Source: an uncultured Alphaproteobacteria bacterium (GTDB lineage Bacteria > Pseudomonadota > Alphaproteobacteria > Rhodobacterales > Rhodobacteraceae). From it: a stretch of 60,675 nt of DNA. The stretch's first letter is position 1. Each line of letters starts with the position of its first letter. Below are positions 44,799 through 54,964 of the stretch, in pieces. Below the pieces are notes generated by a model. The model was not told the DNA's origin and made no database searches. It saw only the letters and a list, made by a program, of their open reading frames with translations. Location: contig CAJXHI010000017.1 of NCBI GenBank assembly GCA_913051655.1, positions 1 to 60,675 on the forward strand. The letters run 5' to 3'. A program made the translations under genes and the position numbers.

Positions 44799-45608
44799 AT
44801 GTCGGGTCTGTCGATAGATAATATTTCGATGCGTTTTGACTTGCCAGACGGAGGAAGCGTTCAAGCACTGCGGGATGTCTCGCTTGATTTAGAAGCGGGG
44901 GAATTAATGTCCGTACTGGGTCCCTCTGGGTGTGGCAAAACGACATTACTTAATATCATTGCAGGTTTTTTGACGGCAACCAATGGTCAGATTTTATTGA
45001 ATCGGGAAAAGATTGATGGACCGAGCGCGGAACGCGGGATGGTATTTCAACAAGGTGCTTTGTTTGAATGGATGAATGTGCGTGACAACGTAGGTTTTGG
45101 TCCTCGGATGAAGGGTGTTAATCCGGCAAAGGCGCGCGAAACGGTCGATCATTTGTTGAACATCGTCGGTTTGCAGGATTTCAAAGAGAAAGCGATCTAT
45201 GAACTGTCTGGCGGCATGCAACAACGCGTCGCTTTAGCCCGCTGTCTTGCCAATGATCCAGATGTGATTTTGATGGATGAACCGCTTGGCGCGCTCGATG
45301 CGCTGACACGTGAAAAGATGCAATCGCTGGTTCTCAAACTTTGGAAAGAGACGGGCAAAACCATTATCCTGATCACCCATTCGGTAGAAGAAGCGCTTCT
45401 GCTTGGTGAGAGACTTTTGGTGATGGCTCCTCGACCTGGTCGTATTCATAAAGAGTATCGCTTGCCTTTTGCTGATCTTGGGGTGGGCGCGGACCTTCGT
45501 GAAGTGAAGAAACACCCCGATTATGTGGAAAAACGCGAAGAGATTTTAGAAATGATCTGGAATATGGAAGAAGAGATCATGGGACGTGTGGAAGCCAAAG
45601 GCATATGA
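44799..45608 (+). CDS. tauB: Taurine ABC transporter ATP-binding protein TauB
   Basis: ATPase of 269 residues. Walker A GPSGCGKTT, signature LSGGMQQR, Walker B VILMDEPLGALD and H-loop ITHSVEEAL are intact. AAAGG precedes the ATG, and the stop overlaps tauC by 4 bp (ATGA). Its closest family is TauB/SsuB. Confidence 0.94.
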   Translation: MSGLSIDNISMRFDLPDGGSVQALRDVSLDLEAGELMSVLGPSGCGKTTLLNIIAGFLTATNGQILLNREKIDGPSAERGMVFQQGALFEWMNVRDNVGFGPRMKGVNPAKARETVDHLLNIVGLQDFKEKAIYELSGGMQQRVALARCLANDPDVILMDEPLGALDALTREKMQSLVLKLWKETGKTIILITHSVEEALLLGERLLVMAPRPGRIHKEYRLPFADLGVGADLREVKKHPDYVEKREEILEMIWNMEEEIMGRVEAKGI

Positions 45609-46939
45609 GTGTTTTGTTGGGTCTTTTTGAGGAATTGGTCACGATCGTAACGACCGTTTTGTTGGCACTGCCTTATCTTGCAGGATATGTGGTATTCATT
45701 CTGTTGACGCTCTTGCTTTGGCGAGTTGTCAAAAAATCCCTTACATCAAAAAAAGATTTTGGATCACTCAAGACGGTGACCTTTGGCGATGAAAGTGCAG
45801 TGTCGTCGAACTTTGCAGCTTCCGTTGTTTCTGTAGTTGTTATTTTTGTCATTTGGGGCGCCTTTACAGGCAGTGCACTTTTGCCATCCTTCCTTCATAT
45901 GCCTGCAGCTTTTGAAGGAGAGGCAGAATTTTACTACACCGCCGAAAACGAATCTGGTTTGCAAGATGACGCGTTAGTGCGCGTTATCGTACATGTGGTT
46001 GGCGTGGATGCAGAACTTCCGCAAATTGAGGCGGGGGACGGGTTTGCCAAAAATGATGCAGTTGCGGTGAAAGCCTACAGATCAGGGCTTCTCAAATGGG
46101 ATGCCAACGATGAAGAGACGCGTAAAACAGGGGCCAGAGTCGTGGCAATAGATGGAGAACCTATCGTCTTTGGCATTGACGTTGATCTTGGCGACATCAG
46201 AGTGGCCTTGACCCAAAAAGGAACGTTGAATGTAAAACCGGATACGGGCTTACAAATGGAACCTATTTGGTTGCCTGCTCCAGAAGATGTTTGGGGACGC
46301 TTGACGGAAATTATAACCACAGGTTTTAAAAACTACGCCTTGGCTGAACATTTGGGATTTTCGCTCTTTCGCGTTGTAGTCGGATTTTTGCTGGGTGCGA
46401 TGGTAGGCATACCGCTAGGATATGCTATGGGTTTGTCAAATTGGTTCCGTGGTTGGTTTGATCCCATTGTGGAATTCATGCGTCCGGTCCCACCACTTGC
46501 GTTAATTCCGCTTGTTATCATTTGGTTTGGGATTGGCGAAGTTGGTAAAGTGATCCTGCTGTTTCTTGCTGCACTCTGGATCATGGCGATTGCAGCGCGC
46601 GCTGGCGTTTCAGGTGTGCGGATTTCAAAGGTACATGCCGCCTATTCGCTGGGTGCAAGCAAATTGCAAATCATGCGGTATGTTATTGTTCCCAACAGCC
46701 TTCCTGAAATTTTCACTGGTGCTCGGGTGGCGATGGGGGTATGTTGGGGAACCGTGGTAGCGGCCGAACTTGTTGCCGCCGAAAAGGGTGCCGGCATGAT
46801 GATCATGGTGGCCTCAAAATTTCAGCAGACGGATATTGTAATCCTTGGCATCATTCTAATTGGTGTTATTGGATTTGGCATCGATATGCTGATGCGCTGG
46901 GCTGAACGCTGGCTCGTGCCTTGGAAAGGCCGCGGTTAA
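45605..46939 (+). CDS. tauC: Taurine ABC transporter permease TauC with long N-terminal extension
   Basis: Permease of 444 residues, much longer than E. coli TauC (about 275). Residues about 1-95 hold two hydrophobic segments (VTTVLLALPYLAGYVVFILLTLLLW and FAASVVSVVVIFVIWGAF); about 95-225 form a soluble, probably periplasmic domain (GEAEFYYTAENESG through DLGDIRVALTQKGTLNVKP). The usual TauC core follows, with EAA loop AAYSLGASKLQIMRYVIVPNSLPE. I recall roseobacter TauC proteins with such an extension, but its function is unknown to me. Confidence 0.9.
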   Translation: MSVLLGLFEELVTIVTTVLLALPYLAGYVVFILLTLLLWRVVKKSLTSKKDFGSLKTVTFGDESAVSSNFAASVVSVVVIFVIWGAFTGSALLPSFLHMPAAFEGEAEFYYTAENESGLQDDALVRVIVHVVGVDAELPQIEAGDGFAKNDAVAVKAYRSGLLKWDANDEETRKTGARVVAIDGEPIVFGIDVDLGDIRVALTQKGTLNVKPDTGLQMEPIWLPAPEDVWGRLTEIITTGFKNYALAEHLGFSLFRVVVGFLLGAMVGIPLGYAMGLSNWFRGWFDPIVEFMRPVPPLALIPLVIIWFGIGEVGKVILLFLAALWIMAIAARAGVSGVRISKVHAAYSLGASKLQIMRYVIVPNSLPEIFTGARVAMGVCWGTVVAAELVAAEKGAGMMIMVASKFQQTDIVILGIILIGVIGFGIDMLMRWAERWLVPWKGRG

Positions 46940-47045
46940 AAATTTTCCGCTGAAAATCAGGATGGGTTTGGTCTTTCCTAACGTTTTATTGAAGAAACCT
47001 ACATCCAAACAGCCGCACTTGGCATCAATTTGGGCACACTCATCC

Positions 47046-49349
47046 TCAGTTGAACTTATTATCGCGCGGAAAGCCGCGCGGAGCCATACGGCCGGCAGAG
47101 GCTCGTTTGGCGATCCATTCCTGAAGTTCGCTTTCCGTTCGCCTACGTCCTGCGGGATCCAGCCAGCTTAGCCCTTCGGAGAGTTCAAATGTCTTTGCAT
47201 CGCTCATTACCCCGTCTTTGTACTTTTGCAAACGAACGCCTTTGCCGCGGGATAATTCAGGCAATTCTGTGATTGGGAATATCAGCACTTTGCGGTTTTC
47301 GCCCACCACGGCGACATGGTCGCCCGTAACCGGTCTGCAAACCTGTGCTTTGATATCCCACTTGACGTTCAAGACCTGCTTGCCCGCTTTGGTCTGGGCG
47401 ATGACTTCTTCTTCAGCTACTATGAGTCCATCTCCCGCGCTGGAGGCAATAAATAGTTTGCGATCGGCTTTTGACACGAAAATATCGACGATATCCACAT
47501 CATTCGGGATATCGACCATGAGGCGTAACGGTTCGCCCATGCCCCGACCGCCTGGCAGGGTCGTTGGCGACAGCGTGTAAAACCGCCCATTACTACCAAA
47601 AACCAATATCTTATCGGTGGTTTCAGCGTGAAAGATAAACTTCGGTCCATCGCCGTCTTTAAATTTAAGCTCCCGAGTGAGGTCGATATGTCCGCTCATC
47701 GTGCGAATCCAACCCATTTGTGAACAAACTATTGTTACTGCTTCTTTTTCGATCATCGCCTCAAGTGGGACGTGTTCGATTTCATCGTCTTTGCCAAAGC
47801 TGGTGCGCCGTGCTCCACCCTGGTACTCTTCGCCAAATTTCTTTTTTGTATCTTTGATTTGTTCCGCAAGCTTGTTCCATTGCAGGGTTTCATTATCGAG
47901 GATGTCCTGCAATCCGGCGCGTTCTTCAATCAGCATGCTGCGTTCTCGTGTCAATTCCAATTCCTCAAGACGACGCAAAGAGCGCAGGCGCAGATTGAGA
48001 ATGGCTTCGGCTTGGATTTCGCTGAGTTCTCCGGAGACCGTTTTGTCTGGTGCGACATAGTCAGCTTCGCTCAAAGTCCGCGGATAGGATTTAGTCCAGT
48101 CTTCGCAAAGCAGTGCGAGTTTTGGGTCTTCATCGTAGCGGATAATATCGATCACACGGTCTAAGCTCAAAAAGGCGACTAGCAATCCTTCGAGAACTTC
48201 AAGACGATTTTCAATTTTATCTAGGCGGTGTTTTGAACGGCGTAAAAGTACATCGCGACGGTGATCGAGAAACGCTTGTAAAATCTCTTTCAACCCGCAG
48301 ACTTTGGGGGTCAGGCCATCGATCAAGGCATTCAGATTTAGCGAAAACCGTATTTCAAGATCTGAATGCCGAAACAACATCCCAATTAGGACATCCGGAT
48401 CGACGTTCTTTGATTTGGGCTCAAGAATAAGCCTAATATCATCTGTACTCTCATCGCGCACATCTGCCAGGATTGGGATTTTTTTTGTTTGGATCAATTC
48501 GGCGAGTTTTTCGATAAGTTTGCTTTTCTGGACCTGATAGGGGATTTCCGAAACCACGATCTGCCATTGACCGCGGCCGAGGTCTTCTACATCAAAACGG
48601 CTGCGCAACCGGATGGGACCACGTCCTGTGCGATAGGCCTCTGCAATGACAGCAGGGGGATCAACGATCACTCCACCTGTAGGAAAATCAGGGCCAGGAA
48701 TGAAATTCAAAAGCGTATCTTCCCGCGCCTGAGGTGTTTTTATCAGGTGCAAACAGGCGTCGCATAATTCTGAAATGTTATGAGGGGGTATATTGGTCGC
48801 CATTCCGACCGCAATGCCGCTTGCCCCATTCGCTAATAGATTGGGAAAGCTCGCTGGCAGGACAATCGGTTCACTGAGCGTCCCGTCATAATTTTCGCGG
48901 TAATCAACGGCGTCTTCCGCCAGCCCCTCTAACAAAGCTTCGGCAAAGATTGTCATACGCGCTTCGGTATATCGACTGGCTGCTGGGTTGTCCCCATCAA
49001 TATTGCCGAAGTTTCCTTGACCGTCGACAAGGGGATAGCGCACATTGAAATCCTGAGCGAGGCGCGCCATGGCATCATAAATAGCGACTTCTCCGTGCGG
49101 GTGATAATTGCCCATCACATCACCGCTGATCTTGGCGGATTTTCGAAAGCCTGCTGTGGGGCTAAGACGCAATTCACGCATCGCGTAAAGAATGCGCCGG
49201 TGAACCGGTTTCAAGCCATCGCGCGCGTCTGGCAAAGCACGATCCATGATGGTTGAAAGAGCGTATGTGAGGTATCGTTCTCCAATTGCCTGGCGTAACG
49301 GTTCGGCGGTGATCCGCCCCACATCGGATTTGTCATTCAAATCATTCAT
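47046..49349 (-). CDS. parC: DNA topoisomerase IV subunit A ParC
   Basis: Type IIA topoisomerase subunit of about 767 residues that unlinks daughter chromosomes. The core begins [42 protein letters not shown]; the catalytic tyrosine is in [10 protein letters not shown] (about residue 115). The C-terminal third contains the beta-propeller blades ([26 protein letters not shown]). I prefer ATG 49349 because the extra 34 residues of the longer frame are not family-like; ribosome binding sites are weak at both. Confidence 0.93.
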   Translation of the reverse strand: MNDLNDKSDVGRITAEPLRQAIGERYLTYALSTIMDRALPDARDGLKPVHRRILYAMRELRLSPTAGFRKSAKISGDVMGNYHPHGEVAIYDAMARLAQDFNVRYPLVDGQGNFGNIDGDNPAASRYTEARMTIFAEALLEGLAEDAVDYRENYDGTLSEPIVLPASFPNLLANGASGIAVGMATNIPPHNISELCDACLHLIKTPQAREDTLLNFIPGPDFPTGGVIVDPPAVIAEAYRTGRGPIRLRSRFDVEDLGRGQWQIVVSEIPYQVQKSKLIEKLAELIQTKKIPILADVRDESTDDIRLILEPKSKNVDPDVLIGMLFRHSDLEIRFSLNLNALIDGLTPKVCGLKEILQAFLDHRRDVLLRRSKHRLDKIENRLEVLEGLLVAFLSLDRVIDIIRYDEDPKLALLCEDWTKSYPRTLSEADYVAPDKTVSGELSEIQAEAILNLRLRSLRRLEELELTRERSMLIEERAGLQDILDNETLQWNKLAEQIKDTKKKFGEEYQGGARRTSFGKDDEIEHVPLEAMIEKEAVTIVCSQMGWIRTMSGHIDLTRELKFKDGDGPKFIFHAETTDKILVFGSNGRFYTLSPTTLPGGRGMGEPLRLMVDIPNDVDIVDIFVSKADRKLFIASSAGDGLIVAEEEVIAQTKAGKQVLNVKWDIKAQVCRPVTGDHVAVVGENRKVLIFPITELPELSRGKGVRLQKYKDGVMSDAKTFELSEGLSWLDPAGRRRTESELQEWIAKRASAGRMAPRGFPRDNKFN

Positions 49350-49483
49350 GTGAGCTTTGATACTCTCTGCTTTCTGCTTCGTAAACCTTACAGGGTCCTT
49401 AAATCTTGCATTTAGGAGCGAATGTACAGATTGTAAGCGCTTTGGAAGCATGTCATTAGAAAAGCGATCTAAGGCAAGGCATT

Positions 49484-50317
49484 ATGAAACAAAAAACCAT
49501 TCTCATTACAGGATGCTCGTCGGGCATCGGATATGATGCGGCGTATGCATTGAAAGCACGAGGTTGGGAGGTCTTTGCTACTTGCCGGCAGGCAAAAGAT
49601 GTGACACGTCTGCGGGATGAGGGCTTTGAGTGCTGCATTTTGGATTATGCGGATGAAGCCTCTATCGATGCGGCGTTTGCGTATACTTTGTCAAAAACCA
49701 ATGGCACTTTAAACGCGGTTTTTAACAATGGGGCCTTTGCCTGTCCCGGTGCGGTTGAAGATCTTCCTACAGACGCGCTTCGCTCCGTCTTTGAAACCAA
49801 TTTCTTCGGCTATCACACTCTAACGCGAAAGGTTATTCCCACAATGCGTAGGCAGGGGCATGGGAGGATCATCAATTGTTCGTCTGTTTTGGGTCTTGTA
49901 CCGATGCCATGGCGAGGATCTTACGTGGCAAGCAAATTCGCGCTTGAGGGTCTAACGCATACACTTCGGATTGAAATGTGCGATACGCCGATTGATGTGA
50001 TTTTGATCGAGCCCGGCCCCATCACCACTAAAATTCGGGAAAATTCCATACCGCATTTTGAAAAATGGATTGATTGGAAAAATTCATCGCGCAAAGAGCA
50101 ATATGAGAAAAAATTGCTTAAAAGGCTTTATGGTGTTTTCGGAAAAGACGCCTTTGAATTGCCGCCCTCTGCGGTGACCGCAAAACTCATCCATGCGCTA
50201 GAAGCGCCCCGCCCCAACGCATGCTATTTCGTAACTACGCCGACCTATTTTATGAGCATACTCCGCCGTCTTTTACCCATTCCTTGGCTTGATGCGTTAA
50301 TTGGTAAAAAGTTATGA
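49484..50317 (+). CDS. Short-chain dehydrogenase/reductase (SDR)
   Basis: NAD(P)-dependent oxidoreductase of 277 residues. The Rossmann motif ITGCSSGIGYD is at residues about 6-16, NNGAF replaces the usual NNAG, and the catalytic tyrosine and lysine are in GSYVASKFALEGLTH (about residue 148). The substrate is unknown. Within relatives, SDR, HIG1, cobalamin adenosyltransferase, etfBA and hbdA sit in the same order, so this is a neighbour rather than a proven pathway partner. Confidence 0.9.
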   Translation: MKQKTILITGCSSGIGYDAAYALKARGWEVFATCRQAKDVTRLRDEGFECCILDYADEASIDAAFAYTLSKTNGTLNAVFNNGAFACPGAVEDLPTDALRSVFETNFFGYHTLTRKVIPTMRRQGHGRIINCSSVLGLVPMPWRGSYVASKFALEGLTHTLRIEMCDTPIDVILIEPGPITTKIRENSIPHFEKWIDWKNSSRKEQYEKKLLKRLYGVFGKDAFELPPSAVTAKLIHALEAPRPNACYFVTTPTYFMSILRRLLPIPWLDALIGKKL

Positions 50318-50407
50318 GAAATAAATTATCAAAGCCTCTATTTTTCAGGTCGCCATTTTTCAAAATGACCCTAGATTAAAATTTGCGAGCTTGGGAAACT
50401 AATAGAA

Positions 50408-50614
50408 ATGGGACAAGACCCCTTATTCATCGTTGTGATTTTTTCGATGGCTGCTGTCGCAATCATTTTGATGATTGGGGTCGGTGGGTTTGGCCGCGGC
50501 GGTGAATTCAATCGGAAATACGCTAACAAGTTAATGCGAATGCGTATTTTGGCACAATTTGTCGCCGTTGTTCTGATCTTATTGTTTGTTTGGATTGCCC
50601 GCGGAGGAGAGTAA
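50408..50614 (+). CDS. HIG1-domain twin-transmembrane small protein
   Basis: Membrane protein of 68 residues with two helices (FIVVIFSMAAVAIILMIGVGGF and ILAQFVAVVLILLFVWIA) joined by the loop GGEFNRKYANKLMRMR, the HIG1 hallmark. Mitochondrial HIG1 proteins are assembly factors of respiratory supercomplexes; a role in cytochrome oxidase assembly here is inference. Its stop lies just before the TTG start of the next gene, so the two are co-translated. Confidence 0.88.
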   Translation: MGQDPLFIVVIFSMAAVAIILMIGVGGFGRGGEFNRKYANKLMRMRILAQFVAVVLILLFVWIARGGE

Positions 50615-50615
50615 T

Positions 50616-51188
50616 TTGGTAGTACTAAACAAAATATACACGAAGACTGGTGATGCCGGTGAAACTGCACTGGGAAATGGGGTGCGGGTTGCAAAACACG
50701 ATCTTCGGGTAACGGCCTACGGGACCGCAGATGAATTGAACGCGAACCTTGGTGTCGCGAGGCTACATAGCAGTGGTGATATGGATTGTATGCTGTCGCG
50801 TATCCAAAATGATTTGTTTGATCTGGGCGCCGACCTCTGCCGACCTGCTATGGAGCGAGATACTGAGGCAGAACATCCGCCCCTTAGAATTATCCTCGCA
50901 CAAGTGACGCGGTTGGAAAGCGAAATTGACGGTATGAACGCGAATTTGGAAACGTTGCGTAGTTTCATTTTGCCGGGCGGGTCGCCCCTTTCGACGCATT
51001 TGCATACGTGTCGCACCATCGCGCGTCGCGCTGAGCGGCTCTGTGTAGAATTGGCCACTATGGAAACCATCAATCCCGAGGCGGTGAAATACCTGAACCG
51101 CCTAAGTGACTGGTTTTTTGTTGCGGCGCGTACCGCTAATAATAATGGAAAAAACGACGTACTTTGGGTGCCTGGTGCAAACCGTTAG
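50616..51188 (+). CDS. Cob(I)yrinic acid a,c-diamide / cob(I)alamin adenosyltransferase (PduO type)
   Basis: Adenosyltransferase of about 190 residues that forms adenosylcobalamin from ATP. The N-terminal P-loop-like IYTKTGDAGETALGNG, the central LRSFILPGG and the RTIARRAERLCVEL helix with the final YLNRLSDWFFVAAR are typical PduO motifs. The start is TTG at 50616, with GGAGGAGAG upstream, giving the family-like opening VVLNKIYT. It precedes etfBA in Rhodobacterales. Confidence 0.93.
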   Translation: MVVLNKIYTKTGDAGETALGNGVRVAKHDLRVTAYGTADELNANLGVARLHSSGDMDCMLSRIQNDLFDLGADLCRPAMERDTEAEHPPLRIILAQVTRLESEIDGMNANLETLRSFILPGGSPLSTHLHTCRTIARRAERLCVELATMETINPEAVKYLNRLSDWFFVAARTANNNGKNDVLWVPGANR

Positions 51189-51351
51189 CGCCATCAGATC
51201 GAAAAAAGTGTCTCGTTAGTCGACAACGCGACGTCCTTGAAAGCCATAATGACGATTTTGCCCTGTTTCTGACGCAAACAAATCTATAAAACATCAAAAA
51301 GTTACTTAGACTGACTCGCTAGGATCGCGGAATAAGAGGAGAATATTGCAG

Positions 51352-52110
51352 ATGAAGGTTCTTGTACCCGTTAAACGCGTCATTGATTATAATGTTAAGG
51401 TTCGTGTTAAGGCTGATGGCAGTGGTGTGGATCTTGCCAACGTCAAAATGTCAATGAACCCTTTTGACGAAATTGCTGTTGAAGCTGCAATCAGGCTGAA
51501 AGAATCAGGCCAAGTTGAAGAGATTGTTGTTGTATCCATTGGCGTTGAAAAAGCTCAGGAAACGCTGAGAACAGCGCTTGCTATGGGGGCAGACCGTGCG
51601 ATCCTTGTCAAGGCGGCGGAAGATGTTCACACCGACGTCGAACCTCTGGCGGTTGCCAAAATCCTTAAAGGCGTCGTTGACGAGGAACGACCCGGTCTTG
51701 TCATTTGCGGAAAGCAAGCAATCGATAACGATCTGAATGCTACCGGGCAAATGCTCTCTGCCCTTTTGGGATGGTCGCAAGCGACTTTTGCGTCCGAACT
51801 CGCGGTAGACGGTGATAGCGCCGTTGTTACGCGCGAAGTTGATGGTGGTCTGCAAACGATCAAAGTCAAAATGCCGAGCGTTGTGACGGTTGATCTGCGC
51901 CTTAATGAACCACGCTATGCATCGCTTCCCAATATCATGAAAGCAAAGAAAAAACCGCTCGATCAAAAAACTGCTGGTGATTATGGCGTTGATGTATCTC
52001 CGCGGTTGGCGATTGTGAAAACGACTGAACCTGAAGCGCGCGCTGCAGGAATTAAAGTTAGCTCTGTGGATGAGCTTGTTGAAAAACTCAAAGAAGTGGG
52101 AGCAGTGTAA
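51352..52110 (+). CDS. etfB: Electron transfer flavoprotein subunit beta
   Basis: ETF beta chain, 252 residues, binding AMP and accepting electrons with EtfA from acyl-CoA dehydrogenases. It opens [20 protein letters not shown] and contains [16 protein letters not shown] and the signature [25 protein letters not shown] 51352 is used; AGGAG lies upstream. It overlaps etfA by one base. Confidence 0.97.
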   Translation: MKVLVPVKRVIDYNVKVRVKADGSGVDLANVKMSMNPFDEIAVEAAIRLKESGQVEEIVVVSIGVEKAQETLRTALAMGADRAILVKAAEDVHTDVEPLAVAKILKGVVDEERPGLVICGKQAIDNDLNATGQMLSALLGWSQATFASELAVDGDSAVVTREVDGGLQTIKVKMPSVVTVDLRLNEPRYASLPNIMKAKKKPLDQKTAGDYGVDVSPRLAIVKTTEPEARAAGIKVSSVDELVEKLKEVGAV

Positions 52111-53042
52111 TGGCAGTTCTTCTTTTAGCTGAAATGAATGGTTCTGAATTGGCGCTGGATGCGACCGCGAAATCGGTTACTGCAGCAAAGGCGCTCGGAG
52201 ATGTGACTTTGCTTTGCGCATCTTCTGGGTGCGGCGGAGCGGCTGAGGTTGCTGCTGATCTTGAAGGCGTGAGCTTGGTGCTGTGCGCTGATGATGCCGC
52301 CTACGGCAGAGGCCTTGCAGAGCCTGTAGCAGATCTTATTATATCTTTGGCGGATGGCTATGAACACATCTTGGCACCGGCAACTAACTTTGCGAAAAAT
52401 ATTCTTCCACGGGTTGCTGCCCTTTTAGATGCAATGATGATCACGGATATCACGGCTGTTGTAGATGGCAACACCTTTGAGCGACCTATATATGCCGGCA
52501 ATGCAATCCAGACTGTTCAATCCTCTGACGCCAAGAAAGTTGTGTCTATACGGACATCAAATTTTGATGCCGCCAGTGCAGGTGGTGGATCGGCGGTTGT
52601 GGAAACAGTTTCCGCTGCTGGAAATCCTGGCCTATCTGAATGGATTGAGGATAAAGTCGCCGAGAGCGACAGACCCGAACTGACATCAGCGGGCGTTGTT
52701 GTTTCAGGTGGACGGGGCGTGGGCAGCCAAGACGATTTTTCAATCATTGAAGACCTTGCCGATAAACTGAACGCTGCCGTTGGTGCCTCCCGTGCTGCAG
52801 TTGATAGTGGGTATGCACCGAACGATTGGCAGGTCGGTCAAACGGGTAAAGTTGTTGCTCCAGACCTTTATGTCGCAGTTGGGATTTCTGGCGCTATACA
52901 ACACCTCGCCGGTATGAAGGATAGCAAAGTGATCGTTGCGATCAACAAGGACGAAGAAGCTCCAATCTTTCAGGTAGCGGACTTTGGCCTTGTGGCAGAC
53001 TTGTTCACTGTAGTTCCTGAACTGACCGAAAAACTGAGCTAA
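52110..53042 (+). CDS. etfA: Electron transfer flavoprotein subunit alpha
   Basis: ETF alpha chain, 310 residues, carrying FAD. The FAD-binding C-terminal half shows [52 protein letters not shown] and [24 protein letters not shown]. It starts at the last base of etfB (TAATG). A strong terminator follows. Confidence 0.97.
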   Translation: MAVLLLAEMNGSELALDATAKSVTAAKALGDVTLLCASSGCGGAAEVAADLEGVSLVLCADDAAYGRGLAEPVADLIISLADGYEHILAPATNFAKNILPRVAALLDAMMITDITAVVDGNTFERPIYAGNAIQTVQSSDAKKVVSIRTSNFDAASAGGGSAVVETVSAAGNPGLSEWIEDKVAESDRPELTSAGVVVSGGRGVGSQDDFSIIEDLADKLNAAVGASRAAVDSGYAPNDWQVGQTGKVVAPDLYVAVGISGAIQHLAGMKDSKVIVAINKDEEAPIFQVADFGLVADLFTVVPELTEKLS

Positions 53043-53065
53043 GTCACTTTGTTTCTTAATTGAAA

Positions 53066-53096
53066 GGCCCACAGCTTATGTGGGCCATTATATTTT
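53066..53096 (+). terminator. Intrinsic terminator after etfA
   Basis: GGCCCACA (53066-53073) pairs with TGTGGGCC (53079-53086) around a 5-nt loop, followed by ATTATATTTT. It ends the etfBA transcript 23 bp after the stop. Confidence 0.8.
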
Positions 53097-54083
53097 GGGA
53101 CTTTATAAATTTTTATCCAACGTATGAAAGTTAGTAAGCACTCTCTTGCGTAAGATGGACACCTTCGCCAATCTTTGCGGGAAGAATCTGTTAAATCCTA
53201 TCCGAGATATCCAAATTGTCTGTCTCGTGTAATTAATCGCAATTATCACATTGGCCTATTTGCTAAACCTGTGATTTTGATTAAATATGTGTAACGCTCT
53301 GCACCAAATTGTTGAGAACGTCTATCTGTGATTGCGGGGTGAACATAGCGTTGGAATTGAATTAAATTTTTTGATATTTAATGCCAAATCAATATTTATA
53401 AAGATCTGATCCAGCAGCTGCAAGGTTTTTTATTACTAAGTATCTTTTAAGGTCAGTTTTAACTCTGCGAAAGGGTTGGGGCGTTTTTGATACAGTGTTT
53501 GTAGGAGATGCCGCGTGACGTGGATATTTGTGAAACCAATATCAGGTCACAAGACTATTGTTTCAGTTGTTGGAACAATCAAACGGTCACTTCGACGGGA
53601 ATGTGTTTTGAAAAAAGTATCAGCATAATTTTGGATGCCGCCCAACTCCATGAAACATGTGACAGCGCCCTATACGATTGCCATCACGTCCTAATCCGCG
53701 AGAATTACATCTGGTTCTGATTGAGGAATCGCAAGATTTATGCTTGGCATTTTAAAGTTTTAATTACCTCCGTGTAGGTATTTAAACAGATTTCCCGAAA
53801 CTCAAAGAGCCGCCTAAAACAGCAATATAGGAATCTTAAAAGCCTCGGAGGGCTCGCGAAAAAATGGCTGCTGCTTTCATATTGGCAAAGCATACATGGG
53901 TTTGAGGTCTGGTTGGCATAAGCAATATTCATGGTTTCGCCCATTATCATCAGCTCTCAGTTTAATGCAGAAAGTGTTTCCAAGATGCTGAATGTAAACG
54001 ACACCTTAACTTTTAAAGACTCACTCTTGCACGTGAGAGAGATCGCTGCGTACAATAATGTAAATCAAGCGAGGAAATGTAGT
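53097..54083. other. 1-kb spacer between etfBA and hbdA
   Basis: AT-rich, with no frame I can assign; a 70-codon plus frame at 53508-53720 has no recognisable features. It contains an inverted repeat with 11-bp arms (one mismatch) at 53759-53786. A long frame in phase with hbdA (from 53931) is open but not family-like. Confidence 0.6.
53759..53786. repeat. Inverted repeat upstream of hbdA
   Basis: TTTAATTACCT (53759-53769) and AGGTATTTAAA (53776-53786) form an 11-bp stem with one mismatch and a 6-nt loop. It may be an operator or a hairpin; no T run follows. Confidence 0.45.
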
Positions 54084-54959
54084 ATGACAGTCTCAACGGT
54101 CGGTGTTATTGGGGCGGGGCAAATGGGCAATGGAATTGCCCATGTGATGGCGCTTGCTGGGTATGACGTCCACCTGAATGATGTAAACCCCGATGCGCTT
54201 AAGGCCGCATTGGGCGTCATCAAAAAAAATATGCTCCGTCAATTGAACAGTGGAAAAATCACTGAGGCAGATCTGGTCGCTGCCCTTTCACGCATCAAAA
54301 GTTTGTCTCAAATCGAAAATCTTGGTGCATGTGATTTGATTATTGAAGCAGCTACAGAGGACGAAGGAATAAAACAAAAGATCTTTGACAGTCTTTTGCC
54401 TCACCTCAGCCCTCATACAATCCTCACCTCTAACACATCCTCGATTTCTATCACACGCCTGGCAAGTCGTACGGATCGGCCTGAGAAGTTCCTTGGGTTT
54501 CATTTCATGAACCCAGTGCCGGTGATGCAATTGGTCGAATTAATCCGTGGCATTGCAACACATCAGGAAACCTATGATATCTGCAGGACTGTAGTGGAAA
54601 CACTTGGCAAAACGGCTGCGAGCGCGGAAGATTTTCCGGCCTTTATCGTCAATAGGATTTTGATGCCGATGATCAATGAGGCGGTCTATACGCTTTATGA
54701 AGGCGTGGGGTCTGTGCAATCGATTGATAAATCGATGCGTCTTGGGGCCAATCATCCAATGGGCCCTTTAGAGCTTGCTGATTTTATTGGGCTTGATACC
54801 TGCCTTGCCATTATGAATGTCTTGCACGATGGTTTGGCTGATACTAAGTACCGACCTTGTCCTTTACTCACCAAATATGTCGAAGCGGGGTGGTTAGGGC
54901 GCAAAACCAGCCGTGGTTTTTATGATTACCGCGGAGATCAACCAGTACCGACCAGATAG
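54084..54959 (+). CDS. 3-hydroxybutyryl-CoA dehydrogenase
   Basis: NAD-dependent dehydrogenase of about 292 residues converting 3-hydroxybutyryl-CoA to acetoacetyl-CoA. The Rossmann start VGVIGAGQMGNGIAHVMALAGYDV is near the N-terminus, FLGFHFMNPVPVMQLVELI carries the catalytic histidine, and DFPAFIVNRILMPMINEA with the C-terminal helix DFIGLDTCLAIM completes the fold. ATG 54084 with GAGG upstream fits family length; the longer frame adds 51 unrelated residues. It ends 5 bp before the convergent acyltransferase stop. Confidence 0.95.
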   Translation: MTVSTVGVIGAGQMGNGIAHVMALAGYDVHLNDVNPDALKAALGVIKKNMLRQLNSGKITEADLVAALSRIKSLSQIENLGACDLIIEAATEDEGIKQKIFDSLLPHLSPHTILTSNTSSISITRLASRTDRPEKFLGFHFMNPVPVMQLVELIRGIATHQETYDICRTVVETLGKTAASAEDFPAFIVNRILMPMINEAVYTLYEGVGSVQSIDKSMRLGANHPMGPLELADFIGLDTCLAIMNVLHDGLADTKYRPCPLLTKYVEAGWLGRKTSRGFYDYRGDQPVPTR

Positions 54960-54964
54960 TCGGC

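Noticed and set aside
53508..53720. 70-codon plus-strand open frame in the etfA-hbdA gap
   Set aside because: No recognisable motif, and the only purine-rich site is too close to the ATG; may be a chance frame.
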